A stretch of 64,000 nt of DNA from Edolisoma coerulescens (Eukaryota > Chordata > Aves > Passeriformes > Campephagidae): positions 1,922,001 to 1,986,000 of the forward strand of contig VWZW01004141.1 of assembly GCA_013397115.1 (NCBI GenBank), given 5' to 3'. The position numbers were made by a program, and so were the translations under genes. Below, piece by piece: positions 1 to 11,752 of this stretch. How positions within the stretch are numbered: the first letter of the stretch is position 1; every line of letters starts with the position of its first letter. The notes below the pieces were generated by a model. The model saw only the letters and a program-made list of their open reading frames with translations, did no database searches and was not told the origin of the DNA.

Positions 1-1630
1 GAACAGAAAATACAACTATTTGAACTAATCAAACATAACAGTAGGAAAGGATTTCAAAGATTTGAAGTAGCAAATGCTGTACTCTGAAGATACAAAAATG
101 GTGGTGCAATGAGTTTTTGATTAATAAATCTGACTTCTGTAGCTTAAAAATTCCTTACATGAAGGATTTGGGCTTTTGTGCTGTATTCATGGAGCATCCA
201 AAACAGCTAGCATCTGACCTGTGGAGGACTCTGTGCACTTTGGCAATACAAACAACCTGTAATCCAAACAGTAATTTCATATATATATGTATTCCTCTCA
301 GAAGAATTGAATTATGTAGAGGAAACATGATGATATATTAAGCAAAGTACTAAACACTGAAAATTACAACCACTCGTACTTCTTGTTGAACAGGGTCATA
401 AATAAATTACTAACTCAAAAAAAGAGGAAAAACTAGACACCTTAATGAAGGCACACTGTGTGCTTGATAAAAAGTGACAATAAAAATACCCATTAAGTTA
501 TATTAAGATGCATAAGAAACTACGAGATGAGTAGTACAAGAACTAACATGTGCATTCCACTCTGAAGCACTGTTCAGTTCTCACCAGTAGATCCCAAAAG
601 AACAGAAGAACACTGAAGTAATGGATTGAAATTGCTAATTGAGAAAAACAAAGAAAACCACCTAAAGTCTGCTGGGTTTTTGTTTGTTTTGTTTTCTAAA
701 ATCCAACAAGAGGTTTAAGAAGCACATGAAAAAATCCTAAACAGTCAAGAGGAGAGGCTGGTCAGATTAAGAACTATTAATTTGGTTTCCTAATAAAAGA
801 ACAAGGGAATACATAACGCAACTCAGGGGCAAAAATGTGCGTAATTTGAGATTATATAGTTACACATCATACTCAATTATCCTGTAGTGCTTACTGAGGC
901 ATTACACTGATGTTTAGAAAATTATAAAATATTAATATTTGTAAATAGAATATTTGAATTAGAACAATAAACACCAATCAGAAAGCACAGAAACACTTCA
1001 ATTTCAAGGAAAAACATAACAGTAAACATCTAGGAGAAGTGTAATACAATAATTTTCTACAGAAGTTTTCTCTTAAACAGAGCTATTATTGACAAGGGAA
1101 AGACTTGGAATATTGATGGACATATGCTCTGATTCATGAAGGAAAATGGAAAAGACATACCAACAGCAGTTTCATGTGCAGAAAAAAATCATATAAATTA
1201 TATCACTGTAGCTAGAGTGATAAAAAGTCTTATGAAACGTGCCACAGAAAGGCAGAACAAAGAGCTTCTAGTTTAAGCTTAAGAAAAGAGACAATAGAAG
1301 GACATACAGTCAAAGCTGAAACAGAAGGTAAGGCAAGAGTAATCAACAATACTGGTCCAATCTTTTTAAAATCAAGGGGGTTTTGTAGGCATTTTGAGCA
1401 TTTCTAGAGATCTTTTAAATATGGTTTAGGGATTGAGACCCTTAAATATGAGGACAGACCACTGTTGGTCCTGAAGCAAATATGAGGAGAGAGAAAACAG
1501 AATTTTTGCTATGTGCCACATGCTGTTTACCAGTAGTGTGGGTGGCTGGTGTTACGCAGGAACAGCTTTAAAAAAAAAAAAGCCCCTGAAATACCACCAG
1601 CAAGAAAAGAAACATTCTAACCCTCTGCTC
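1..1630. other. AT-rich non-coding stretch, no gene seen
   Basis: All six frames are broken by frequent stops and the only open frame near the start (117-341, plus) has no recognisable domain. The stretch includes a T-rich patch around 675-700 and a 12-A run near 1570-1581. I recognise no mobile element here. It reads as ordinary intronic or intergenic vertebrate sequence. Confidence 0.6.
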
Positions 1631-1639
1631 TCATGTTTT

Positions 1640-2240
1640 CATCTTTGCAACTATTTCAGCTTTATAAAGACACAGTGATCTTGCAGCTAGTTTATTCCAT
1701 TGCTGGTGGTTACTTTTCTCACCCAAAATGACGAAGTTGGCACCATGACTTGTGGTCTCAGGGTGCCTCAAGGGCTGGCTGCCCCAACAGAGAAAGAGTG
1801 GAGACCCCAGGGCAGCTACGGGCCACACGGACCACATCTGAACGTGGCGGGCAGAGCTGTGTGTTGGTGACAAGATCCACGACAATCCCAAGCAAGGACA
1901 GTGATGGAACAGGTGTAAGGGCCACCCGAGGGTTCAGTTCATAGCAAAAGGAGATGGAGCCAAGGACTGAACAAAACCACGGGGTCCATCCAGGAAACAA
2001 GGCTGGAGACAGAAGAGGAGCCAGGCACACCTACCATGCCCCTCAGGCTGGGACTGAAGGCTGAGGCTTGAGCTTGAGGGCAATCCCTGAACTGGGGAAA
2101 CAAGGGCCCAGGTGGAGAGCCAGAATGAAGTTTTTCAGGACATTGGCACCTTCAGGACTGATGCTTAGTTGCTTTCTGCAACCTCTGAGTGCCAGAAAGG
2201 ACTGAGCACATCCGAAGGAAGATAGATGATGTGCCAAAGG
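1640..2240 (-). repeat. GC-richer block, possible decayed LTR or unknown repeat
   Basis: Base composition shifts visibly from AT-rich flanks to a GC- and CpG-richer block with sharp edges, as inserted elements often show. Read on the minus strand it carries an AATAAA polyadenylation-type hexamer (complement of 1691-1696) near the putative 3' side, which fits an LTR in minus orientation. Open frames on both strands (for example 1758-2030 minus, 1750-1944 plus) are what one expects of stop-poor GC-rich sequence and match no protein I know. I could not define TG...CA ends or a target-site duplication. Alternatives are an unannotated avian repeat or a decayed CpG-rich region. Confidence 0.3.
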
Positions 2241-2275
2241 TCAAGGGTGGTTTATATCACACATTCTACTGTCCC

Positions 2276-2367
2276 CATGGGAATATACATGAAATTACAG
2301 ACCTCGGAGAGCTTTTTTGCTCATGGGAATATACATAAAATTACAGATATTTGAGAGCAGTTTTCTT
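2276..2367. repeat. 46-bp tandem duplication (two copies)
   Basis: Two adjacent copies start with CATGGGAATATACAT at 2276 and 2322, giving a period of 46. The first half of each unit is nearly identical and the second half (from about position 27) has diverged by several substitutions, although GAGAGC is kept in both. This is a local slippage-type duplication with no sign of function. Confidence 0.85.
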
Positions 2368-3568
2368 ACAAATTATGTAAGCACATTCCCGTCAAAGACG
2401 GTGCGGGAGGACGAGAGGTGTCGGGAGTTGGGAAATATTTTTTTCCCACTTCAGCTGCACTGGAGTACTCTCCTGTAATTGCTTGCTCAACCCATACTGG
2501 CCTCTTTATACCAGTGCAGTCTCCACTCAACTATATCTTAAAAGGTCTGAAGCAGCATTTTGCCTCCAGCAATCACCATCCCAAGTGTTTTAAACGCTCT
2601 TGACAATACAGGCAATACAGCTGCACACCCTTCTTCAAGGCTCTGCTGGTGTCTCTCACACTCTCTTCAAACACAGCTCAGGGAAGGGGAGCCTCACCTG
2701 CAAGAGAAGGCACTCCTGGAAGTTAGAAGGAGAAGAGTGAGGAGGTGTGACATGAGCAGGGAACAGCAAACCTAAAGAGAAGATAAAATCTTGTGGACTA
2801 ATTCCTTCCACATGAGCAGTGCTGGGCTTGTCTACATCGATACTCTGCTTTAAAATTCCCTCTGTTTCACTGCTGCCAGTGCCCGCAGGGGCTGACGCGT
2901 GAAGCGCCGCTCTGTACCGGTTTCCCAGGCACAGCCATTATTACGCCTCTATGCCGCTTCGAATGGGAGATACCCATTCCTCTCTTCCCTGGGATTTCCT
3001 TGCTTTCAAACACTTGACAAGCACAGTTTAAAATTTAAAACCATAAATACACGCTTCTCTGCATGTTGGAGGAAAAATCTGGGCCCAAGAGTACAATTTC
3101 ATACTTTCAGTTAAGCCATGAAGAAAAGTACTGTGGATGCAGAAAAATAACAGCCTTCTGTGATTTGTTGGGGTTTGTCACATAAAACTGCAAACACTAA
3201 ACTTACAATTAAAAATCATACACCTAATTTTTTTGGCCAAGTAGCTTAAAAATGTGAAAGTACACAAAGTTGTTAGCAATGTTCAGCCAACAGTTACAAC
3301 ACACTGACCTCTACCTTAACTCAACTGGCTCCAACTTCAAAGCCTGCTTAAAACTATTTAAACACCAACATTCTTAGGCATAGCAGACATGCTGCATGCT
3401 CAAATGGAGCCAGCATGCTGCATGTGAAATCCAGTTTCTGCAGTTCCTCCCCCTTATTTCCCAGGCTAAGCTTACCTGTTCTCCAGAGCAGGACTTTTCT
3501 GCTACATTTCTGAGAGGAGTGGTGTTTCCCTGCTCTGTCAACCCTTGGACTACTGCTTTTTATTTCCC
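2368..3568. other. Non-coding stretch, no gene seen
   Basis: The open frames at 2418-2603, 2560-2775 and 2899-3114 (plus) are 60-70 codons long, overlap in different frames and show no domain or splice context. The stretch is slightly GC-richer around 2400-2960. No repeat was recognised. It lies between the 46-bp duplication and the LTR. Confidence 0.5.
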
Positions 3569-4675
3569 TGTCATGGGCTAACCCTGGCTGGATGCCAGGT
3601 GCCCACCAAAACTGCTCTGTCACTCCCCTCCTCAGCTGAACTAGGAGAGGAAATATAATGAAAGGCTTGGGGGTTGAGATAAGGACAGAGAAATCACTCA
3701 TCAATTACTGTCATAGGCAAAACGGACTTGACTTGGGGAAAGAATTAGTTTAATTTATTACCAATCAAATCAGAGTTGGATAATGAGAAATATAACTGTA
3801 TCTTAAAAACACCTTCCTTCTTTCCAGGTTTCACTTTATTCCTAATTTTCTCTACATGCCCCCAGCAGCACACAGTGAGGGGGAATGTGGGTTGTAGTCA
3901 GTGCATCACGCATCACCTCTGCTCCTTCCTCCTCATGGAGAGGACTCCTCACACTCTTCCCCTGCTCCAGCGTGGGGTTCCTCTCACAGGAGAGAGTTCT
4001 CTACAACCTTCTCCAGTGTGAATCCTTCCCACAGGCTGCAGGACATGAACTGCTCCAGCATGGGTCCCTTCCAAAGAGTGCAGTCCTTCAGGAACACAGG
4101 GGTTCCCTATGGGGTCACAAGTCCTGCCAGCAAACCCTGCTCCAGCATGGGCTCCTCCCCACGGGTCCACAGGCCCTGCCAGGAGCCTGCTCCAGCGCAG
4201 GCTTCCCTCGGGGCCACAGCCTCCTCTGGACACACCCAGCCGCTCCAGTGTGGGGCTCTCCACGGGCTGCAGGTGGGTAAGTGCTCCACCATGGACCTCC
4301 ACGGGCTGTGGGGGGACAGCTGCTTCACCATGGCCTTCACCTGGGGCCGCAGGGCAATCTCTGCCCCAGTAGCTGGAGCACCTCCTGCCCCTCCTTGTGC
4401 ACGGAGCCTGATGTCTGCAGAGTTGTTCCTCTCACATCTCCCCACTCCTTTCACTGGCTGCAACTGCTGCTGTGCAGCAACTGTTCCTTCACCCTAACTA
4501 CCTTATCCCAGAGGTGCTACCACCATCTCCGGGCTCAGCCTTGGCCAGTAGCAGATCCATCTTGGAGCCAGCTGGCACTGGATCCATCGGACACAGGGGA
4601 AGCTTATAACATCTTCTCACAGAAGCCAGCCCTGTAGCCCTCCCACTACCAGAACCATGCCATGAAAACCCAACA
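3569..4675 (-). mobile_element. Endogenous retrovirus LTR, minus strand, apparently solo
   Basis: On the minus strand the element begins TGTTGGGTTTT (complement of 4665-4675) and ends CCATGACA (complement of 3569-3576), so it has the TG...CA ends of an LTR and is about 1.1 kb long. It resembles a long LTR that I know as common in songbird genomes; the exact family name and class (ERVL-like or other) were not checked. An AATAAA signal is present at the complement of 3754-3759, followed by the T/G-rich 3' part. Where a TATA element is expected, downstream of GGGATAA (around 4492-4510 on the plus strand), the sequence has decayed. No gag, pol or env remnant flanks it, so it looks like a solo LTR from recombination. 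The five bases on either side (TTCCC and GATTC) do not match, so no target-site duplication is visible. Open frames of up to 198 codons inside it are by-products of low stop density. Confidence 0.85.
3965..4340 (-). repeat. Imperfect tandem motif array inside the LTR
   Basis: The plus-strand motif CTCCAG followed by YRTGGG-like sequence recurs at 3965, 4011, 4053, 4140, 4190 and 4243, with weaker relatives CTCCACCATGG near 4284 and CTTCACCATGG near 4323. Spacing is 42-53 bases, except for one gap of 87 that looks like a lost or decayed unit. The array lies in the middle of the LTR and accounts for the overlapping open frames on both strands. Arrays of this kind in LTRs often vary in copy number between insertions. 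Confidence 0.75.
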
Positions 4676-4935
4676 GATTCTTTTTCGGCTAACTGCAGTG
4701 GAGACTAGCTCAGAGCTTCTTTGTTTCGAGTCAGAGGTTTGTACCTTGCCCCAGTGGCTCTGCAGGTGCCCTTTCAACAGTGGATGGGGAGGAACCAAAG
4801 GCTGGACTGAAATTCCAGTGTGGCTCTCCTGCTGTACACCTGGCAGGTGGACAGAGACCCCCTGCTATGACTGACTGAGCGGGGAGGACCCTGGGGGAGT
4901 CCACATGCTTGTACCATTGTAGAGGCTGTAACACT
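4676..4935. other. GC-richer flank next to the LTR, unidentified
   Basis: The sequence upstream of the LTR start (in minus orientation) stays GC-richer to about 4935 before dropping to AT-rich DNA. It contains two short overlapping open frames (4662-4874 plus, 4731-4934 minus) with no recognisable product. It may be part of another old insertion into which the LTR landed, or simply host DNA. I do not recognise it. Confidence 0.3.
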
Positions 4936-7777
4936 ACAGAGGTTTCTTTAAATAAGAAACATACAAGGAATCTGAAAGTATTACCTACAGAAGGACAAAA
5001 CTACACAGGAATATTTGCAATCATTCAGAAAATTAACCAAGAACAGAGCTACTGTAAAAGGTGACATAAGATGACCAAGCAGTAGGAAAGCCTGGTCTGC
5101 TAAAGCCCTTCAACACAGACTTTCTGGAACTTTCAGCATCTTTTCCACTGCATTTGTTACTGATCATACATCTTGATGGACACTGAAGCAAAAACACCAT
5201 ATCAAGAAAATTATCTGCCATCAGCAATGATTATAAGGAAATGCCATAGTTGAACCAATGTCAAAAAGAGTTTAGCTGCTTAATTATCAAATGCTTAACA
5301 TACTTTGAGCAGAAACCTTCAACACAGTTTCTCAATCATCACTTGAAGGCTGCCATTAGTAACATTTTGGATGTTACTAATACCAGACCTGGTATCTGCC
5401 AGCAAAAGAAATGTTTAGTACCCTGAAAATTGTCCAAGGAGTAAAATTGCAACAGCTCATTTTAGATGCAGCTATGAGGCTGCAAAATCAAGAGCACAAT
5501 CCCAGGGCAGCAATCTTCAAAAGTATGTTGTTTTGTTTTTTAAACTCTTCTCCTTTCCTTCTTTCAAGGGTCCTGGGTGCAGTTCTGATACTCAAACTAA
5601 TACTAATCACTGTGATCCCTGTATCATTTTCCTCTTGGTCCTTATTGCTGTGGCTCAAACATTTTTAGTTTCTCTGAGAACCAGAGCATAGAGAGATACA
5701 CTGTTCACAGAGACCTTTTATTCCAGACTACTGGACCCCAACACACAGTCTTCTAATCAAATTATTTTTAAGACTTATGTAAAGTGGCAAATGCATTAAA
5801 TTCTCGGCTCCAACAAAACCAGAACTACTCTCTCCAGCCTAGAAGACACATACATTCCAAGGTAAAATGTTCAGAACTGACTTAACTAAAAGCCTTAGAC
5901 CTTGTGATTATAAGTAATAATCTGCTTTCAAAAATATTACCCTTGAACATAGTTATCTTTAAGGATGAAAGAAAAAGGAGGAATCTAGATTTAAAGCCTG
6001 TGTGAGCACATGGGGAAATAGATATTCTGTGCTCGTAACTTACCCAGTGCTTGGCACACGTATTGCATTTTTTCATATGTTATCTTCCCTACCTCCAAAG
6101 TCATGTATTTAAGTCCTATCAACAAAAGGTACATACAGAAGATTGAAATTGCACATCTTGAAGTTTACGTACCAGCAAAGGACTTCTGTTTACTGCCACC
6201 TTCTCCACTCTATCCCCAATGTAACTCTCAGTCTCTGAGTGAGGTCATTCTCCTCTAGGCTGCAACAATCTGTTCTACATTCTGGATGCTTGCTGTGAAA
6301 CCTCAGAAGAGCTAGGGAATAGACAGGGAGTAAAAGCTGGATATGACAGACCACTCCAGCACTAATATCCCAGATCAATTACCAATATAGATCCGCTGCA
6401 TTAAAAATCTCCTGTTTCTGAACCCTTCCTAAAAGCCCCCTTGAGCACACGGTCCTAATGTACATAATGATGGGATAAAAAATGGTAGGAAAGAGGAAGA
6501 AGAAAAAAAATCCTAAACATAAGGAGTTTACCTAAGAAAAAGTAAATGTGTTCAAAGGAACAATCACAAACACAGTAAAATCTACAGACTCAAGCTGGAA
6601 TTCAGATACAGGTTTCTGGTACCTGATCACAGAATCATTGAGAAGTCTTGGCTACTTCTGTCGGCCTTAACACACAGAAGCCTTCTACAGCAAATCTTTC
6701 CATAGCATCACTGGAAATATTTGAGTACTAGTTTATCTTGCAGCTCAAAGTTATACCTTCTTTTGAAACTTAAAAGAGATACTTTGATGAGGAAGGCCAA
6801 GGCAGGAAGGGACCCCAGGCCTTGCATATAGGTTCAAGTGGTCTTCCTACTGGTTTACTGCAGAGTACTCCGCTTGAGCATTTTCTGAGATCAGGTCAGA
6901 GTTGAAATCAGTTTTCCCCTCTCTCAGACATGCTTCTATCCCCTCAACACGCTGTAAAAATTATTGCCGTGGCAAGTAACTTACGCTATATCACTATAGG
7001 GTTAACTTCCTTTTACCTTCTACTACTACACTTGAGTGCAGAGTGCTCAGCTTGGCTAAAAGCTTAAAGGCCATGAATAATGTAAGAGAACTCCACTGGG
7101 AGAACCCCTAATGCCTCAGAAAGCTTCACTAGATCTCACAGTTCAGTTCTCACTTGCCATATCCTTCATTTCCTTTAAACGCTACAGCACCAGCGTTAAA
7201 TCGAACTCTGTTAGCACCTCCCCACCAGCAATGCAGCCAAGAGACTACAGAGGCTTCAGGGTCAAAGGGGGGCCAGGAGGGCTGACCCCCGCAGCCTCCT
7301 GGCTATGCCAGCTAGCTCCTCCACCTTCTCAGCCTGTTGTTAATTGCTCCTCAGCTTTAACTTTTGCCTTCAGCACTGAAATATTAATACTTCATTTAAG
7401 TAAAACCACTTCATCTGCCTTTGAGTTTTATAGAAACCTAACAAATGCAAGAAATCGTTTTCATATTTGGAAAACGTACTCTTTGCTTTCAAGGATGGCT
7501 GAAATCCAAGTGAAGAATTCACCTTGTAACATAACATGGACATCGACCTTACAAGATGGCCTACGTAACATTAAACTTGGGAAAATTTGACAATAAAATG
7601 AGTTGTGGATACAGGAAAACCCAGACAGGTGCATGCACAGAGGGAAAAGGCAAGTCTGAATGTTATCTGATGAGCCACAAACTTGATACATCACACATCT
7701 ATGAAATTACATATAGTTCATAATTGAATCATTCCAAATCAAATCAGGAAAACAGAACCAGAATTACAGGAAATACT
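4936..7777. other. Non-coding stretch, no gene seen
   Basis: Mostly AT-rich sequence. The longest open frame (7111-7590 plus, 159 codons) passes through a short GC-rich patch at about 7220-7340 and has no recognisable domain. An ATCACAGAATCAT string at about 6626-6638 resembles the CR1 3' terminus, but the following sequence does not continue as CR1. Nothing else stands out. Confidence 0.5.
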
Positions 7778-7850
7778 GGGAATCTTAGGCAAATTGCTTT
7801 CAGTGTCTGCACTCAGTTATGCTATCTGTAAAATACAATCGATAAACATA
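7778..7850 (+). repeat. MIR-like SINE trace
   Basis: The string from CTTAGGCAAATTGCTT through CACTCAGTTATGCTATCTGTAAAATA lines up with the conserved core of MIR-type tRNA-SINEs (the GGGCAAGTNACTTAACC ... CCTCAGTTTCCTCATCTGTAAAATG part). Only the core is recognisable. Birds carry sparse ancient copies of this superfamily, so such a remnant is plausible. The match was made by eye and is interrupted by substitutions. Confidence 0.5.
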
Positions 7851-8599
7851 ACCATTAAGGAAATGCAAAACAGTAAGTCTAATTCTTAAGCAGAAAAAAT
7901 TAGGCAGGTACTTGTTAGGTATCATGTGTCAGATGCCTGCTTTGCACTACACTGCAACTATAACCCAATTTCCAAATACTGAAAAAGCTGGAAAATGGGA
8001 GTTGGAAAAGCACATTATAGGCAAACAATTTGAACACAGAAAAATCCTTAGATCTGCATATGCACAATTATGATTTGTATTAGCTTTCCCTGCACACATA
8101 AAGTGAATTAACAAATACATAAAAATAAACTGTGAGGACTAAAGGACAATGTCTTAACTCACAGCTATGAAGTAACACTGCACAGGGAAAAAAACGTCCT
8201 CTGGATTTCAGGTTAAGCCTACACGACAGGAGATTAAAGTGATGCTGCAAGTAGTCACCAAAGAATAACTGAAGGTAAAGATGAGAAATCACAAGTATTT
8301 TTTGTGGTTATAATATTAAAAGAAAATGAAAGAAAAGAGGATTGAAGAGCATTGATGATTCTAAGACTGGATGAAAAGCATTACATAAAAAGTAGTTTGA
8401 AGCTGTGGTTTGAAATACTTAATATACAGAGAGACCTCCAGAGGGTCAATTCAAACCTTCTTCTGCAAGCTATGGAAACTGAGTTTTGTGTTAGAAACCA
8501 CTAGACAACTACTCTGTACTTAACACTAAAAATTGTAATACCAGACTTCTGCTGGAATTATAAAGTGTCCTCTAGCTCTTTAAAATCTATAAATTTGCT

Positions 8600-8697
8600 T
8601 TGGCCATTGTATTATCTAATACCTTTTCCCCATATCATATATGATTGTGTGAAATGCTTTGAAATGAAAGATGCTATGCAAGTGCCAAACGTTACTG
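8600..8697 (+). repeat. L3/CR1-like LINE or MIR3 tail relic
   Basis: The segment 8646-8697 has GTGAAATGCTTTGAAATG, AAAGATGCTATGCAAGTGC and a trailing AAACGTTA. This follows the conserved 3' tail of ancient L3-type LINEs and the SINEs that share it (GTGAAGYGCTTTGAGAT ... GAAAGGYGCTATATAAGTGCAAAGTATTA). The upstream boundary is uncertain. By divergence this belongs to the oldest repeat layer of the window. Confidence 0.6.
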
Positions 8698-9708
8698 CAA
8701 TACACTAACTTAATTTGGACATGCTCCAGCATCTTGTGTCAAGAGTGAGCTCATGTTAGAGTGAGTTCCTTTATTGAGACATCTGCTAGGAAACCAATTT
8801 GGCCAAATCAGAGTGTGTGATAATGAGTGCTGTTTAATCAAGACAGTATTAACATAAATTTGAACTTGTGTCAAGTAGCTTAATAGCAAATTACTGAATG
8901 TTAAACAGACATGGAATTTTTTACTCTGATCTTTTAATAAACAAATTCTTGAGTAAACTAAAATGTACACTTTCTTCAAAGTGTAGTCAAAAGAGGTAGA
9001 TACAACCATAGAGAATTGAAGCAATGCAAGACCTGCAATCATAAACTTATTTTCCATTTAAAAAAGGTTCAGTACAGGAATGCTCTTTATCTTTGAACTA
9101 AATGTAAGATTTTTAACAGGAGAAGTACATCCAGATGTTCTTACAATGAAAAAGTAATAAAAGGTATTTTTATTAATTTCTGGCTTTAATATGTATATGA
9201 CATTTCTGATTTGGACACTTAATCCTGAACAGCTTTTAACATTTTAGATGGATAAGCATTATATGGATAAGTGCATATCTGGCCTTAGAACTGTAAAGAT
9301 AACCCCAGATCACGTGGTTCCATACATTAGCCATTCATTTTGCCAGTCAACACATTCACTTACTGTTTGTCAGAGTAAAATAACAAATCTTCTGGCATCC
9401 TGACTCAAAACTGTTAGGAACTACAATACTCATGGTAAAGAACCACCACACACATCAAGCAGAAGTCTTTACTGCAAAAGCATAACATAGTGACAGATAC
9501 TGCTTAAGATATTCAGTCTTAAAGGAATGGAGATTCCCAAACCCAATATTATTAATGTAATTGACTTGTCTGAATTTTAAATCTAATGGAATTTTAAATT
9601 ATTCCATGATATACTGGGTTAGCGAGTGTGTTAAAAAGCAGAACAGCACTTACAACAATGCTCCCTAAAACATGCACTTCCTAAGACAGGAAGAGGAGTA
9701 AAGGAAGC

Positions 9709-9727
9709 AAAAAAAAAAAAAAAAAAA
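9709..9727 (+). repeat. A19 homopolymer run
   Basis: Nineteen consecutive A residues. No upstream sequence looks like a processed transcript, and no target-site duplication was noticed, so there is no support for a retrocopy poly(A) tail. Confidence 0.9.
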
Positions 9728-11109
9728 CTCACAGGGAACAGCTCAGGACCACAAATTATATGTTCTGCAGGAAAAGATGATAGCTTTATTTTTTAGGACA
9801 AGGATACTGGGAAAGAGGCAAAATAAAACAGTTGAAAAAAATAAAACAATTGTTTTTAGGGTTGTGTTAGGCACCCATATAAGAGGAGACTGCTCTCTTA
9901 ACTGGCAAAAAAAGCCAACCCCAGCAAGAGATTGGTATCAAACTACATGCTTCTGTTCTCACCCACCTTTAAATGGTAAAAAAAGGGGCTGATCTATGGA
10001 ACTATTTCAAAAATTGAAAGCTTCTTAGTCCTCCACACTGCAACAGATGTCGAGACAGGCATGTGTACTTGTTTGAATGGAAGTGTCTCAATACCAACAG
10101 CAAGTACCCTACCCAAGAGGTGGTGTAACACCTACATCCTACTTCAGTGCAGCAATTAAATCTCTTCCCAACAATGCTAGGACAAATGCTGTGACAGAAG
10201 AACAGCATTTTTAATGTGACATGCACACAAAGGTCTATGAACAGGTGGACAGGAGAATGCACACAGGGTTTTTCATACTGCATGTGAACACACGCACAAA
10301 GTGCATGTGGGTCCTAAATGATTACAAGAGCACATGCAAAGGGCTATGATGACAGTCCCTAACGACCCAGACCTTTCGTCTGTAGAGCTTAGAAAGAGCC
10401 GTGACTTTCAAAACAATCATATTATCAACACTAAAGCCACAACTAAGTAAGACTCATTACTTCCACTGTCACTTCATAATCACACTGTCTCTGCCAAGAG
10501 TCACACTCTCCCCATCCTACTCTTCACCTGTGTAAACCAAAATCTCAGTAGAGAACAAGAGGGCCAAGCTTTTCCACATGTCTAGTTCTCAAGGCAACAG
10601 TCACCTTGAGAGAGGAAAAAAAAGAAAAGTGTGCTGTTGCTGTGGAAACAGTATGAGAGCACAGAAATTAGATCAAGTATCTCTCGGAGGATCAGGCACA
10701 CCCCTGAACAGTTACTCGAACTTCCCCCGGCATGCACAAAGGGTTAGGACAGGGAACCCAGTCCGGCTGCGTGGCTCCACCATCACCCAGATTTCAGATC
10801 TGGAATAGCTTTTCAAAGGTGAGTTCCTTGCTGTACTTGGTGAAAACAATTACCACCATCTGAAGGCTCCGAATTGGGAAGTGAATAAATTGTACAGACT
10901 GCTTAAATTCTTGAGAGATGTATTAATACAGAATCCAGGATATGGTGTTTAACAGAAAACTCCAGAAATGCCTGGGCCTGACCCAAAGGTTTACAGGCTG
11001 AATTCAAAAGCTATGCTGATGAATGGCAGAGAAGAAAATAAACCTATATCCCAGTAGAATTCTTCTGTTCCTTGTTCCCTAAGAAATGAAAGGGAATAAA
11101 TAGAATGTG

Positions 11110-11134
11110 ATCATGTAATTAAAGATTACATGAT
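11110..11134. repeat. Perfect 10-bp inverted repeat
   Basis: ATCATGTAAT at 11110-11119 is the exact reverse complement of ATTACATGAT at 11125-11134, separated by five bases. It could form a hairpin or cruciform. In AT-rich DNA of this length a few such palindromes are expected by chance. Confidence 0.9.
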
Positions 11135-11692
11135 AATTAACACAAATTAACACAATACAAAAATGTCTAAACTAAGATCATGTGGGTGAATTCAATATCT
11201 TACTACTCTAATCTGAGCGACTTGAATTTAAAATCATTCATGTGTATAAACCCATAGTTTTATTCCTCTCTCCATTCCCTTTGAGGTCCCTTAACTGAAC
11301 TATTACATGAACAGTGTGAGACTGCGAGAGTCTAATGCAAATCAGAGAGAGCAATGTAGTTAAAAACAGTGTTAATGAGAATATCATATACACAAAAGCC
11401 CTAGAGGTTTTCAAGAAGTGAGAAATTGCCAGGTGTCAATATCCAAACTCCTCATATTACCAAAGACCAGTGAAACCAGCAATCAGAAGCAATTTGATAG
11501 TCTAAACCACCGATTTTTAACACCAGACAAAGAGAGCAGGGGATTGGAAGAGGTTAGAAATTTGTTGTTTATAAACACTACAATGCTACTAGACATTAAT
11601 CCCCCCAACTGCATCTTCTACCTTCCCTTCTCATCCCTGAAAAACATCTCCTATTAAAAGAAACTAGACATTGTCAAGCTAGAATCATGATT

Positions 11693-11752
11693 TACTTCAC
11701 AAGAGTGTTGTGAAGCTTAATTCATGTTTGTAAAGCCCTTTGTATTGTGCCT
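11693..11752 (+). repeat. MIR/L2-type conserved tail relic
   Basis: The string GAGTGTTGTGAAGCTTAATTC, then ATGTTTGTAAAGCCCTTTG and TTGTGCCTTTCA, follows the 3' part of MIR and L2-tailed SINEs (GGTTGTTGTGAGGATTAAATGA ... TGTAAAGCGCTTAGAACAGTGCCTGGC). No tRNA-like head is recognisable upstream, so the copy is either truncated or decayed. Confidence 0.55.

Larger units (their letters stand above)
8701..11692. other. Non-coding stretch with A-run and hairpin
   Basis: AT-rich DNA without a supportable gene. Local features are a 19-base A run at 9709-9727, a perfect 10-bp inverted repeat at 11110-11134 and a 10-bp direct duplication (AATTAACACA twice) at 11135-11154. Open frames at 8710-9057 and 10002-10283 (minus) show no domain. 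Confidence 0.5.

Noticed and set aside
3885..4497. Open frames of 131 and 198 codons as possible protein genes
   Set aside because: They lie entirely within the LTR, overlap frames on the other strand, and arise from the tandem GC-rich motif array rather than conserved coding sequence.
6626..6850. Possible CR1 3' end starting ATCACAGAATCAT, with an AGGAAGGGACCCC string further on
   Set aside because: The sequence between and after these strings does not follow CR1; two short matches are not enough.
7111..7590. 159-codon plus-strand frame as a gene
   Set aside because: No domain, no homology recognised, and passage through a GC-rich patch explains the stop scarcity.
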